From NCBI GenBank assembly GCA_018700655.1, contig JABIUG010000402.1, forward strand, positions 1 to 18,187: a stretch of 18,187 nt of DNA, written 5' to 3'. Numbering within the stretch: position 1 is the stretch's first letter; the number at the start of each line of letters is the position of its first letter. Below, piece after piece: positions 5,859-13,581 of the stretch. This stretch comes from Rhodospirillaceae bacterium (lineage in GTDB: Bacteria; Pseudomonadota; Alphaproteobacteria; SP197). Made by a program: the position numbers and the translations under genes. The notes beneath the pieces are model-generated. The model worked only from the letters and a program-made list of their open reading frames with translations. It did not search any database and was not told where the DNA came from.

Positions 5859-7340
5859 ATGACCGCCGTCCTGATCCTTGCCACGATCCAGGCCGTGATC
5901 GGCGCCTTTGATCTGGTTTTCCACCATGAGGGCACCGAGCGCCTGACCTGGAAACCCTCGGCACGGCGCGAACTGTGGCTCCATGCCATACGCAACGGGC
6001 TTTATGCCGTCGTCTTCCTGGTGCTGGCCTGGTTCGAGGCGTGTGGCCTCTGGGCTCTGCTCCTCGCCATCGTGCTGCTCGCCGAAGTCATGATCACGCT
6101 GGCCGATTTCGTGGTTGAAGACCGAACCCGCCTGTTGCCCGAAAGCGAACGTGTCATCCACACCGTCCTGGCTGTGAGTTATGGCGCTTTCCTCGCGCTC
6201 CTGACACCCCATCTGATCGCCTGGCTGAACCAGCCGGCCGTTTTGGCCGTGGTCCATCGTGGCTGGTGGTCGGCACTCATGACCGTCTTTGCCCTCGGCG
6301 TCGCTCTATGGTGCTTGCGCGACGCCAGCCGTGCCCGTGCCGTTGCTTCCCCGGCCGGGCCGGTCGCGCCGCTCGTCACCAAGCACTTCATCGCCCCCCT
6401 CAGGGTGCTCGTGACGGGCGGCACAGGTTTCATCGGCACGCATCTGTGCCGGGCACTGGTCGAAGCTGGTCACGATGTCACCGTGCTGACGCGCGATCCG
6501 CGCAAGGCGCGCGACCTGCCGACACCGGTCCGGATCGCGACGCGTTGCGACAGCTTCAGCGACGACACCGTGTTCGATGCCGTGGTCAACCTGGCCGGAG
6601 CCTCGGTTGCGGGCGGACGCTGGACACCCCGGCGCAAGGCCATCTTGCGCGCCAGCCGAATCGTAACGACCCGTGACGTCGTCGCCCTGATCAGACGCCT
6701 GAATCAGCGCCCGCAGGTCTTGGTCTCCGCCTCGGCGATCGGTTTCTACAACACCGACAGTGATGCCGTGATCACCGAAAACAGTCGTTGGGCGCCAGGC
6801 TTCGCTCATGAAATGTGCGCCCTGCGGGAGGCAAGCCGCTATGGCGTACGCGTCGTCGAGATGCGCCTTGGTCTTGTGCTGGCCGCCCATGGCGGCCCCC
6901 TGGGCGCGATGCTGCCGGCCTTCGAGTTCGGCCTGGGCGGAACCATCGGCAGCGGCCGTCAGTGGATGAGCTGGGTCGGCCTGGACGACACCATCCGCGC
7001 GATCGCCTTCCTGATTGCACGCGATGACCTGCGCGGACCATTCAACGTAACGGCGCCGCAACCGGTGACCAACGCCCAATTCTCGGTTGCCCTGGCAAAG
7101 GAACTGCACCGGCCATGCCTGACGATCCTGCCAGCAACTCTGATCAGGGCAGCGCTGGGCGAAATGGGGCAGGAACTGTTGCTTGCAAGCAAACGTGTGC
7201 TGCCCATGCGCCTGGAAGCCGCCGGGTTCCGCTTCATACGGGAAACGATATCGGCCGAGCTTGCTGCTTCCCTGAACCTCAAGAGGGCATTGCCGTTCGA
7301 GGAAGAAAATCCTGCCCCGCCGCTGATCAGAGCTGCTTGA
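5859..7340 (+). CDS. Membrane-anchored TIGR01777-type epimerase/SDR (YfcH/SDR39U1-like)
   Basis: This 493-residue fusion has two parts. Residues 1 to ~165 form an integral membrane domain with about four to five hydrophobic helices and conserved-looking charged loops (HHEGTERLTW, EDRTRLLPESERVIHT). From residue ~182 there is an NAD(P)-binding Rossmann domain with GGTGFIG at 187-193, then NLAGASVAGGRWT, SASAIGFYN, MRLGLVLA and MSWVGLDDTIRAI, which match the TIGR01777 family. The C-terminal ~50 residues fit the DUF1731 extension of that family. The open frame runs upstream of 5859 inside the DUF4166 gene; the ATG 1 bp after that stop is the sensible start. Reaction and substrate are unknown. 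The 3' end overlaps the convergent NmrA-like gene by 14 bp. Confidence 0.88.
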   Translation: MTAVLILATIQAVIGAFDLVFHHEGTERLTWKPSARRELWLHAIRNGLYAVVFLVLAWFEACGLWALLLAIVLLAEVMITLADFVVEDRTRLLPESERVIHTVLAVSYGAFLALLTPHLIAWLNQPAVLAVVHRGWWSALMTVFALGVALWCLRDASRARAVASPAGPVAPLVTKHFIAPLRVLVTGGTGFIGTHLCRALVEAGHDVTVLTRDPRKARDLPTPVRIATRCDSFSDDTVFDAVVNLAGASVAGGRWTPRRKAILRASRIVTTRDVVALIRRLNQRPQVLVSASAIGFYNTDSDAVITENSRWAPGFAHEMCALREASRYGVRVVEMRLGLVLAAHGGPLGAMLPAFEFGLGGTIGSGRQWMSWVGLDDTIRAIAFLIARDDLRGPFNVTAPQPVTNAQFSVALAKELHRPCLTILPATLIRAALGEMGQELLLASKRVLPMRLEAAGFRFIRETISAELAASLNLKRALPFEEENPAPPLIRAA

Positions 7341-8187
7341 TCAGGTCGTCGGCATAATCGCTGCAAAACGTCGCAAAATCGATCGCTTCACGGCCCAACG
7401 CCTTTTGCACACCATCGTGCCATGTGCTGAGCTGGCCGTCGGAAATGCGCTCGTAAATCTGCAGCACGAGATCGATGTAGCCGGGGTCCTCTCCGGCATC
7501 CACCATCATTGCCCTGTACTCGTCAGCCGGGACATCGCGATAAACGAAATCACGGCCGGTGGCTTTCGACATCTGCGCAGCCAGATCGCCATAGCTGAGA
7601 CCTGCGGGACCGGTCAGTTGATAGGTCTTGCAGTTGTGATCTTCCGTGGTCAGCGCAGCGACAGCGACGGCTGCGATATCGCGGGTATCGATCCACGGGA
7701 TCCGGCCATCGCCACCCGGCAGGTCCATGTGGCCACCAGGAGCATATTCCAGCATCATCTGCATGAACCAGGTGGGCTGCAGATGGGTCCAGTCCATGCC
7801 GGATTCTTCCAGCGCCAGTTCGCGTTGACCATGGCGGCGCGAGAGGTCACCGTCGGCTTCCGCATCGGCAGACATCGCCGAGAGCCGGACGATATGTTCA
7901 AGCTCGGCATCGCGCGCGGTTTCGAGGAAGACCTCGAACTTCGCAACCGACGTGTCGTCATCGCTGGTCGCGACATAGGCCTTGCGCAGGCCCTTCATGG
8001 CAGGGGCCAGAATTGAAGCGTCACCGATATCACCGATGACAAGCTCGATGCCATCGCGTTTCAGGGAGGGCACCTTTGCCTCGCTCCGGACGATCGCGCG
8101 CACGCCATGGCCGGCATCGAGAAGCTGGTCAACAACCTCGCGGCCTACCCTGCCGTTGCCGCCAATTACCAGAAATGTCTCTGTCAT
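7327..8187 (-). CDS. NmrA-like atypical SDR, NAD(P)-binding
   Basis: This 286-residue protein begins with a Rossmann motif (FLVIGGNGRVGREV, glycines 9, 10, 12 and 15) and continues as an atypical short-chain dehydrogenase of the NmrA/YtfG type. Visible elements are IVRSEAKVPSL after the second strand, an IVRLSAMSAD strand, LQPTWFMQMML and IPWIDTRDIAAVAV, followed by a C-terminal helical part with DVPADEYRAMM. Such proteins are quinone/NAD(P)H reductases or redox sensors; which applies cannot be decided here. The open frame extends 41 codons further upstream, but the ATG at 8187 has AGGA just before it and places the Rossmann strand at the N-terminus as in the family. It is divergent from the serine hydrolase gene with 62 bp between. 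Confidence 0.9.
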   Translation of the reverse strand: MTETFLVIGGNGRVGREVVDQLLDAGHGVRAIVRSEAKVPSLKRDGIELVIGDIGDASILAPAMKGLRKAYVATSDDDTSVAKFEVFLETARDAELEHIVRLSAMSADAEADGDLSRRHGQRELALEESGMDWTHLQPTWFMQMMLEYAPGGHMDLPGGDGRIPWIDTRDIAAVAVAALTTEDHNCKTYQLTGPAGLSYGDLAAQMSKATGRDFVYRDVPADEYRAMMVDAGEDPGYIDLVLQIYERISDGQLSTWHDGVQKALGREAIDFATFCSDYADDLIKQL

Positions 8188-8249
8188 CGTTCCTGTCCGT
8201 TCCTGCCTGTCGCGGGTTATCATCGGCCAACCAGTACCAGAGGCACAAC

Positions 8250-9989
8250 ATGGCACGCAATGAACTGAAAGCTTTGATCTTCGGCGATCCGACCCCGCTG
8301 GCCGCACCAACCGACAATGCAGCCTTCTTGCCTGCTGACGACGCCGGCGCAGCCCATCTAGCCTTTGAGGGTGTGCTCAAGATCGAGGGCGTCGAACTGA
8401 TAAGCAGCGACCCGCGCCTGCTTGGGGACTTTGTCCTGGCAGGTCGCCCGGAGCGTTTTCCATCCGTCGCCCTTGCCTTCACGAGCCTGGACAACGAACT
8501 GGTCCCGCTTCACCGCGGGCTCCATCGCAAACCCGACCCGCAAAGTTACTGGGACATCATGGTCGGAACCGGTCAGATCTGGTCTGAACCCGGAGACGGA
8601 GGAAAAAACCGCGCGGTATTCCCGTTCCAGCTTTCCAACGAACACGAAAATGACAGCCACCACGGCCTCGCCAGCTTCCTTTATGACGAGGCAGGCATCA
8701 GCCAGCTTGTCGTGCAGAAGGTGACCGAAACCGAACCGGACCATCTGCCCGAAGGTTTTGACCTCTGGGGCCGCCTTGTGGCATCGCGCAAGGGTTCAGA
8801 CCAGGGCGGAGCCGCCTCAGCGCGCGAGGCACGCACCAGAGAACGTGACGCCGCCCTGCCAATCCGATCGATCGAGGAGCTGCGCGGCGCGGTCGGTGAC
8901 GCGCTGATTGATGCCGTGTTCGAGGGTACCGGCAGCGACACCGAGATCGCCAGCGGTCTGGTGTTCGACGGCACGATCTACAGCACCGACGTTCGCGCCC
9001 GCCATGGCACGTTCCCCTATCCCCGCTCCATGCGTTTTGGCCTGTGGTCGGCGACCAAGGCGGCGTTTGGCACAACCGCACTTTTGCGTCTGGCCCAACA
9101 TCTGGGCCCGGAGATTGCCGAAACACGCATCGGTGATGTCGTTGACGTCACGGCAAGCCATGACGGCTGGGCCGGTGTCACGATCCGCCACTGCCTGATG
9201 ATGGCCTCGGGCATCGGCACCGCCGGCCTCGTCACCGAGCCGCTCGATGTCTACGCCGACAATCTTACCGAGCCCGATTTTGCCAGCGCCGCACCCGAAG
9301 AGGTCGCGTGTTACAGCGCCTATCAGGGCTGGTATGCCGCCGGGAGTCGTACCGAAAAGCTGGAACAGGCCTTCGCCTGCCCCTCTTATCCCTGGGGACC
9401 GGGCGAGGTTGCGCGTTACCGCGATCAGGATCTCTTTATGTCCGGCGTTGCCATGGACGCGGTGTGGAAGCGCCATGCCGGTCCAGATGCCGATCTCTTC
9501 GCCATGGTCGCCAATGAGGTCTATGCCCGCATCGGCATCGGGGGTGCAGACATGAACCGCACGAAGGAACCCGGTGGCGACATCGGCGTACCCCTGACCG
9601 CCTTTGGTCTCTACCTGGGTGTCGAGGATGTCGCCCGGCTCGGCCGCCTCCTGACCGACGGCGGCATCCATGACGGCGAACAGCTCCTGGAGCCGAGCCT
9701 GTTGGCATCCTGCATCGACGGTGCTGCCGACAAGGGCCTCAAGACCGGAACCTTCACTGCCGAAAACCGCGAGATCAGCTATCACCTGGCCTATTGGCAA
9801 CTGCCGATGACGACACGCGCAGGACGCGACGTCACCATCCCCTCCATGCGCGGTTATGGCGGACAGATCATCCAGCCCCTGTGGAACGGCATCACCTGCT
9901 TCCGGTTCGGCCACGACGTCCCCGCCAAGCAGGATCGTTATGACTCCCTGAAGTTGCCGCGCATTGCCGATGCCATGAGGGCGTTGTGA
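8250..9989 (+). CDS. Serine hydrolase of the beta-lactamase/penicillin-binding fold with an extra N-terminal domain
   Basis: This is a 579-residue protein. The C-terminal ~350 residues are a class C beta-lactamase-like hydrolase. The nucleophile motif is S267-A-T-K270 (LWSATKAAFG). A tyrosine motif Y390-R-D-Q-D sits where Y-x-N is usual, and a glycine-rich MRGYGGQII replaces the K-T-G triad as in esterase or 6-aminohexanoate-dimer-hydrolase relatives. The first ~200 residues form a domain I do not recognise, followed by a charged linker (about 195-225). No signal peptide is seen, so it is probably cytoplasmic and not a beta-lactam resistance enzyme. The ATG is preceded by AGAGG. The stop overlaps the GTG of the regulator gene by four bases. 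Confidence 0.87.
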   Translation: MARNELKALIFGDPTPLAAPTDNAAFLPADDAGAAHLAFEGVLKIEGVELISSDPRLLGDFVLAGRPERFPSVALAFTSLDNELVPLHRGLHRKPDPQSYWDIMVGTGQIWSEPGDGGKNRAVFPFQLSNEHENDSHHGLASFLYDEAGISQLVVQKVTETEPDHLPEGFDLWGRLVASRKGSDQGGAASAREARTRERDAALPIRSIEELRGAVGDALIDAVFEGTGSDTEIASGLVFDGTIYSTDVRARHGTFPYPRSMRFGLWSATKAAFGTTALLRLAQHLGPEIAETRIGDVVDVTASHDGWAGVTIRHCLMMASGIGTAGLVTEPLDVYADNLTEPDFASAAPEEVACYSAYQGWYAAGSRTEKLEQAFACPSYPWGPGEVARYRDQDLFMSGVAMDAVWKRHAGPDADLFAMVANEVYARIGIGGADMNRTKEPGGDIGVPLTAFGLYLGVEDVARLGRLLTDGGIHDGEQLLEPSLLASCIDGAADKGLKTGTFTAENREISYHLAYWQLPMTTRAGRDVTIPSMRGYGGQIIQPLWNGITCFRFGHDVPAKQDRYDSLKLPRIADAMRAL

Positions 9990-10873
9990 GCGAACACCGT
10001 TACCTCACGACCCGCGAGGTCGCCGAGTTGCTGCGGATCAAGGAGCGCAAGGTCTATGACCTCGTCGCCGAGGGCACGATTCCGGTCTGCCGCGTGACCG
10101 GCAAGCTGCTCTTTCCGCGCGGCCTGATCGAGGCCTGGGTCGATGCCAGCGCTGAGTTCAAGGGTGACCTCGAAGCGCTGCGCCCGCTTCCTCCCGTGGT
10201 TGCCGGCAGCCACGACCCCCTGCTCGACTGGGCCTTGCGTGAGTCACGCTCCGGTCTGGCGACGGTCTATGAGGGCAGCCTTGCCGGTCTCGAGAAACTA
10301 TCCGGCGGGCAGGCCCAGGCAGCGGGCGTCCATATCTTCGAGCCCGAGAACGGAGGCTGGAACCGGGTCCATATTGCCCGGATTCCAGGCCTGACCTCGA
10401 TCGTTCTGGTCGAATGGGCCAGACGCCAGCAGGGTCTGGTGGTGGCCGCCGGCAACCCACTCGACATCGTTGATGTCACCGATCTCGTTGGGCGCCGCGT
10501 GATCCCCCGCCAGGAGGGGGCAGGCAGCCATGTGTTGCTCCATCACCTGATGGAAAAGGCCGGTGTCATCGAGGCGGTTGCAATGTTCGACACCCCGGCA
10601 AGCAACGAAACCGATGTCGCCCACGCCATCGCAGGCGGCAAGGCCGATGCCGGTCTGGCGATCGAATCGGTCGCCCACCAATTTGGCCTTGGTTTCGTCC
10701 CGCTGGTACGGGAACGTTTCGACCTTGCGGTATGGCGTCACGCCTATTTCGAGGATCCCTTCCAGCGACTGCTGGCCTTTGCCCGCAGCGCGCGGTTCAC
10801 CGAACGGGCAGCCGAACTCGGCGGCTATGACGTCACCGAACTCGGCACCATCCAGTTCAACGGCCAGCGCTAA
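9986..10873 (+). CDS. One-component regulator: excisionase-type HTH plus periplasmic-binding-like domain (probable tungstate/molybdate sensor)
   Basis: This 295-residue protein begins with an excisionase/MerR-like helix-turn-helix (residues 5-52; YLTTREVAELLRIKERKVYDL, then a wing RVTGKLLFPRGLIEAWV). Residues ~75-285 form a substrate-binding-protein-like domain of the PBP_like type fused to HTHs in molybdate- and tungstate-linked regulators, with GSHDPLLDWAL, VYEGSLAGLEKL, RRVIPRQEGAGSH and an A-x-A-I-A-G-G-K-A-D-A-G-L-A segment. It should control transcription according to cytoplasmic oxyanion. It faces the tungstate transporter operon, whose last gene ends 13 bp away, which supports that role. 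The GTG start overlaps the serine hydrolase stop (GTGA), so translation is coupled to a gene with no obvious link to metal uptake. Confidence 0.88.
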   Translation: MSEHRYLTTREVAELLRIKERKVYDLVAEGTIPVCRVTGKLLFPRGLIEAWVDASAEFKGDLEALRPLPPVVAGSHDPLLDWALRESRSGLATVYEGSLAGLEKLSGGQAQAAGVHIFEPENGGWNRVHIARIPGLTSIVLVEWARRQQGLVVAAGNPLDIVDVTDLVGRRVIPRQEGAGSHVLLHHLMEKAGVIEAVAMFDTPASNETDVAHAIAGGKADAGLAIESVAHQFGLGFVPLVRERFDLAVWRHAYFEDPFQRLLAFARSARFTERAAELGGYDVTELGTIQFNGQR

Positions 10874-10886
10874 AGCCGGATCGGCT
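10874..10886. terminator. Small hairpin filling the convergent gap
   Basis: AGCCG-GAT-CGGCT is a perfect 5-bp stem with a 3-base loop. It occupies exactly the 13 bases between the stop codons of the regulator and tupA. No T-run follows on either strand, so a factor-independent terminator is only a weak possibility. Confidence 0.25.
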
Positions 10887-11702
10887 CTAATTCGCGTTGG
10901 GGAAGAAAAGCTGCTGACCGGCGAGCCGGTAGGAACCAATTGCGGCCTGGCCTTCTCCCGAGAGCAGCCAATCGATAAACGCCTGGCCTTCGGCAGCCTT
11001 CACATGTTCGAACCTCTCCGGGTTGACCAGAATCACGCCGTACTGATTGAAGAGGTCATCGGCACCCTCGACAAGAAGAGCCAGACCGGACTTGTTCTCG
11101 AAGGCGATCCAGGTCGCACGGTCGGTCAGGGAGTAGGCACCCATACCGACTGCTGTGTTGAGTGTCGCGCCCATGCCCGAGCCGGTTTCGAGATACCATG
11201 TCCCGCTTGAAACAACCGGATCGATGCCGGCAGCCTGCCACAAGCGACGTTCCTTCTTGTGCGTGCCTGAATCATCGCCACGCGAGGCAAAGGGCGCTTC
11301 CGCGGCAGCAATCATGGCAAGTGCCGCCGGGCCATCGCTCATGCCGGAAACACCGGCTGGGTCTGCAGCCGGGCCGACAATGACGAAGTCGTTGTACATC
11401 AGATCAAACCGTTCAACGCCGAGGCCGGCAGCGACAAACACCTCCTCGGCAGGCAGGGCATGAACCAGCAGGACATCACCATCGCCGTTGGCTGCGTTTT
11501 TGATCGCCTGACCGGTCCCGACTGCAACAACACGGACTTCGATCCCTGATGCCTCGGCAAAGAGCGGCAGGATGTGATCGAACAGGCCGGAGTTCTGCGT
11601 CGAGGTCGTCGACTGCACGATAATGAAGCTGTCATCGGCATGGGATGGCGAGACTGCGAAAGCGAGCGCAGAGAGAAGTCCGACTGCAAGTTTTCGAAGC
11701 AT
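10887..11702 (-). CDS. tupA: Tungstate ABC transporter substrate-binding protein
   Basis: This 271-residue periplasmic binding protein has a clear signal peptide: MLRK, a hydrophobic stretch to about residue 17, and likely cleavage after SHA22. The mature protein begins with a strand leading into QSTTSTQNSGLF (30-41), the oxyanion-binding loop typical of TupA. VGTGQAIKNA and ASRGDDSGTHKKE, further ligand-site segments of the family, follow. It would capture tungstate (possibly molybdate) for the TupB permease. The frame also offers a GTG three codons upstream (11711), but AAGAAAGTGG lies five bases before the ATG at 11702, so that start is preferred. It is the last gene of the tupB-tupC-tupA unit, 23 bp after the ATPase gene. 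Confidence 0.93.
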   Translation of the reverse strand: MLRKLAVGLLSALAFAVSPSHADDSFIIVQSTTSTQNSGLFDHILPLFAEASGIEVRVVAVGTGQAIKNAANGDGDVLLVHALPAEEVFVAAGLGVERFDLMYNDFVIVGPAADPAGVSGMSDGPAALAMIAAAEAPFASRGDDSGTHKKERRLWQAAGIDPVVSSGTWYLETGSGMGATLNTAVGMGAYSLTDRATWIAFENKSGLALLVEGADDLFNQYGVILVNPERFEHVKAAEGQAFIDWLLSGEGQAAIGSYRLAGQQLFFPNAN

Positions 11703-11725
11703 GGAATCCACTTTCTTGTTTTTGG

Positions 11726-12487
11726 TCAGAGAACGAGGCGGCCTTCGACAAAGGCCTGGGCCTGCGGGGTCCGTGGCTGGTCAAAGAAGGTGACGGCCGG
11801 GGTGTCCTCGCTGAGCCCGCCAGCGTTGAGGAAAACGACACGGTCTGCCAGGCGGCGCGCCTGCCCGAGATCATGGGTCACAAGCAATACGGCGGTGCCA
11901 CGTGCTTGGGCCTGACTGACAAGCTCTTCAATCGCCAGGGTCGAAGCGGGATCGAGATTTGCGGTGGGTTCATCGAGCAGGAGTGCCTCGGGCTCGACAG
12001 CAAGTGCACGCACCAGAGCCAGACGCTGCTGTTCACCGCCCGAGAGTACCCAGGCCGGAGAGGCCGCGACATGTTCAAGCCGGCCACGGGCAAGCGCGGC
12101 CATGGCACGCTCGCGTCGTTCGCCGCGCGGCACGCCGGCCGCCTTGAGGCCGTAGCGCACATTGTCGAGCGCCGAGCGTCGCAACATGACCGGCCGATGG
12201 AAAACCAGACCGACGGACGACGCCCTTGCGCGGTCGGGCGCACGACCAGCCCAGGTCACCTGTCCACTGTCTGGTTCGACGAGGCCCGCAAGCATCCGCA
12301 CGGTCAGGCTCTTGCCTGCGCCGTTGGGTCCCATCAGGGTCGTGATCCCCGGTTTCTCCAGCGATAGGTTCAGGTCATCGACCAGCAAACGCCCGCCGCG
12401 CCGCAGGGCGAGAGCCTCACCACGGATCGGCAGAGCCAGAGATGACCGCGGTGCGGCCGATGCCATGGAAGGTGAGCCGTCAGGCAT
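11726..12487 (-). CDS. tupC: Tungstate ABC transporter ATP-binding protein, with altered Q-loop
   Basis: This is a 253-residue ABC ATPase. Walker A is GPNGAGKS (53-60), the signature is LSGGEQQR (148-155), Walker B is LLLDEP (169-174) and the switch histidine is H205 (THD). It would energise tungstate import on the cytoplasmic face of TupB. The Q-loop reads VFHRPVML, where VFQRPVML is expected: position 97 is histidine (codon CAT at 12197-12199 on the minus strand). That glutamine normally helps bind magnesium/water and couples to the permease, so this is a notable substitution. The start is uncertain: a GTG at 12493, this ATG overlapping the tupB stop, or a later ATG at residue 8 are all possible, and none has a strong ribosome-binding site, as expected for a coupled gene. 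Confidence 0.92.
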   Translation of the reverse strand: MPDGSPSMASAAPRSSLALPIRGEALALRRGGRLLVDDLNLSLEKPGITTLMGPNGAGKSLTVRMLAGLVEPDSGQVTWAGRAPDRARASSVGLVFHRPVMLRRSALDNVRYGLKAAGVPRGERRERAMAALARGRLEHVAASPAWVLSGGEQQRLALVRALAVEPEALLLDEPTANLDPASTLAIEELVSQAQARGTAVLLVTHDLGQARRLADRVVFLNAGGLSEDTPAVTFFDQPRTPQAQAFVEGRLVL

Positions 12488-13187
12488 CAGCACGCACCAT
12501 GGTTGTCGCCTTCATCAGGCTCGCCAGGCCGTTGACGCCAAGCACGATGACCAACAACACGATGCCAAGGCCAAGTGCGAGATCAAGCGCGCCTTTCGAG
12601 GTTTCCAGGGCGATCGCGGTCGTCATCACGCGAGTCACATGGTTGATGTTGCCGCCAACCATGATCACCGCGCCGACCTCGGCAACGGCCCGGCCGAACC
12701 CGGCCAGCATCACGGTTACAAGGCTGACACGCGCTTCCCACAGCAGCGTAGCGATCATGCCGCGCCGGCCGATGCCGAAAGCGCGGAGCTGCTCGTCATA
12801 GGCGCCGTGCAGATCTTCAACGGTCTGGCGCGTCAGCGCCGCGATGATTGGTGTGACGAGCACGGCCTGGGCGATCACCATGGCGTTGGGTGTGTAGAGC
12901 AGGCCCCAATCGCCCAGGGGCCCGGCGCGCGACAACAACAGGTAAACGGCAAGGCCCACGACCACGGGGGGAAGCCCCATCAGCGCATTCATCACCGCGA
13001 TCACCACGCCGCGGCCGGGGAAGCGTACCACCGCGACAGCAGCACCCAGCGGCAGGCCGATCAATGCCGCCACCGCGACCGCCATGAGGCTGACACGCAA
13101 CGACAAAAGGACGATCTCCATGAGATCGCCATCCATCGTGCTGATCAGACGAAAGGCTTCACCAAAAGCGGCGGATAACTCGTGCAT
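12480..13187 (-). CDS. tupB: Tungstate ABC transporter permease
   Basis: This 235-residue integral membrane protein has about five to six hydrophobic segments. The first follows an N-terminal amphipathic stretch (residues ~23-53), then a segment with NALMGLPPVVVGLAVYLLL. The cytoplasmic ATPase-coupling loop is near AFGIGRRGMIATLLWEA. GRAVAEVGAVIMVGGNI and IALETSKG are typical of TupB/WtpB-like permeases, and the last helix is near 205-228. It forms the tungstate channel with the TupC ATPase and receives substrate from TupA. The order permease-ATPase-binding protein differs from the common tupA-first order. Its 3' end overlaps tupC. The AT-rich stretch 13215-13265 upstream probably holds the operon promoter and control site. 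Confidence 0.92.
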   Translation of the reverse strand: MHELSAAFGEAFRLISTMDGDLMEIVLLSLRVSLMAVAVAALIGLPLGAAVAVVRFPGRGVVIAVMNALMGLPPVVVGLAVYLLLSRAGPLGDWGLLYTPNAMVIAQAVLVTPIIAALTRQTVEDLHGAYDEQLRAFGIGRRGMIATLLWEARVSLVTVMLAGFGRAVAEVGAVIMVGGNINHVTRVMTTAIALETSKGALDLALGLGIVLLVIVLGVNGLASLMKATTMVRADA

Positions 13188-13214
13188 GCATCCCTCTTCG
13201 GGCGCATCACCTAC

Positions 13215-13265
13215 CCAATTCCTGTTATTGCTCCATCATTTCGATCATGATGTATACTAAGACAC
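13215..13265 (-). promoter_or_regulatory. Candidate control region of the tup operon
   Basis: This short AT-rich stretch lies between tupB and the small gene at 13297. It contains ATCAT-N7-ATGAT as an inverted repeat (from about 13235), the perfect 8-bp palindrome ATCATGAT at 13244-13251, and GTATAC directly after. It is the only low-GC, symmetric sequence upstream of tupB. It does not match the classical ModE box, so if it is an operator it more likely serves the HTH/PBP-type regulator at 9986. No convincing -35/-10 pair was found for the minus strand. Confidence 0.35.
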
Positions 13266-13296
13266 AATTATGCAGGAATTTGCAGAACTCGAAACT

Positions 13297-13503
13297 TCAT
13301 GTGTTTTCCGCCGCAGGGCCAAAAAGGCTGTCGAGCAGTTCCTTTTCAAGGATCGTCAGATCCTCGGGAATCGGCATACCGAAGGCGCGCATCTCGTTCA
13401 GCGTCTCGCGCAGACGCTCATAGATCTCTTCGCGGTCCTCGGACTTGTTGTTGAGGCGACCGAGCAGAATCCCCAGTTCGGCTTCCAGATCTTCAAACGC
13501 CAT
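13297..13503 (-). CDS. Small acidic helical protein of unknown function
   Basis: This 68-residue protein is supported by a near-consensus ribosome-binding site. The composition is plausible: strongly charged, leucine-rich and predicted all-helical, with a first helix around residues 1-17, a second around EDREEIYERLRETLNEMRAF and a third around PEDLTILEKELLDSLF, separated by a G-M-P-I-P turn. The two long amphipathic helices suggest a helical hairpin that binds a partner. I do not recognise the family. It lies 78 bp downstream of the SDR gene on the same strand and 109 bp upstream of tupB, so it could be read with either. An opposite-strand open frame here lacks a ribosome-binding site and a protein-like composition. 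Confidence 0.72.
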   Translation of the reverse strand: MAFEDLEAELGILLGRLNNKSEDREEIYERLRETLNEMRAFGMPIPEDLTILEKELLDSLFGPAAENT

Positions 13504-13509
13504 CGCCTT

Positions 13510-13515
13510 CCTCCT
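13510..13515 (-). promoter_or_regulatory. Strong ribosome-binding site of the 68-residue gene
   Basis: On the minus strand AGGAGG lies six bases before the ATG at 13503. This is the best Shine-Dalgarno match in the window, and it is the main reason to accept the small gene and its start. Confidence 0.75.
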
Positions 13516-13581
13516 TCATGCTCTTCCTTGGAGATCGTGATGATGGGAGCAGGAAACAAGCTGTTCCGGGGTTAGATACTA

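Noticed and set aside
8817..9914. 365-codon open frame on the minus strand
   Set aside because: It lies entirely inside the serine hydrolase gene and shows no family features. Long antisense frames are expected in GC-rich coding DNA.
8250..9989. Antibiotic-resistance beta-lactamase
   Set aside because: There is no signal peptide, the second and third active-site motifs are not of the beta-lactamase type, and a large unrelated N-terminal domain is present. An esterase/amide-hydrolase-like role is more likely.
12162..13178. 338-codon open frame on the plus strand
   Set aside because: It is antisense to tupC and tupB, and its composition (many His, Gln, Arg and Asp) is that of a shadow of a membrane protein gene.
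13270..13575. 101-codon open frame on the plus strand
   Set aside because: It overlaps the minus-strand 68-residue gene, which has a consensus ribosome-binding site and a more protein-like composition.
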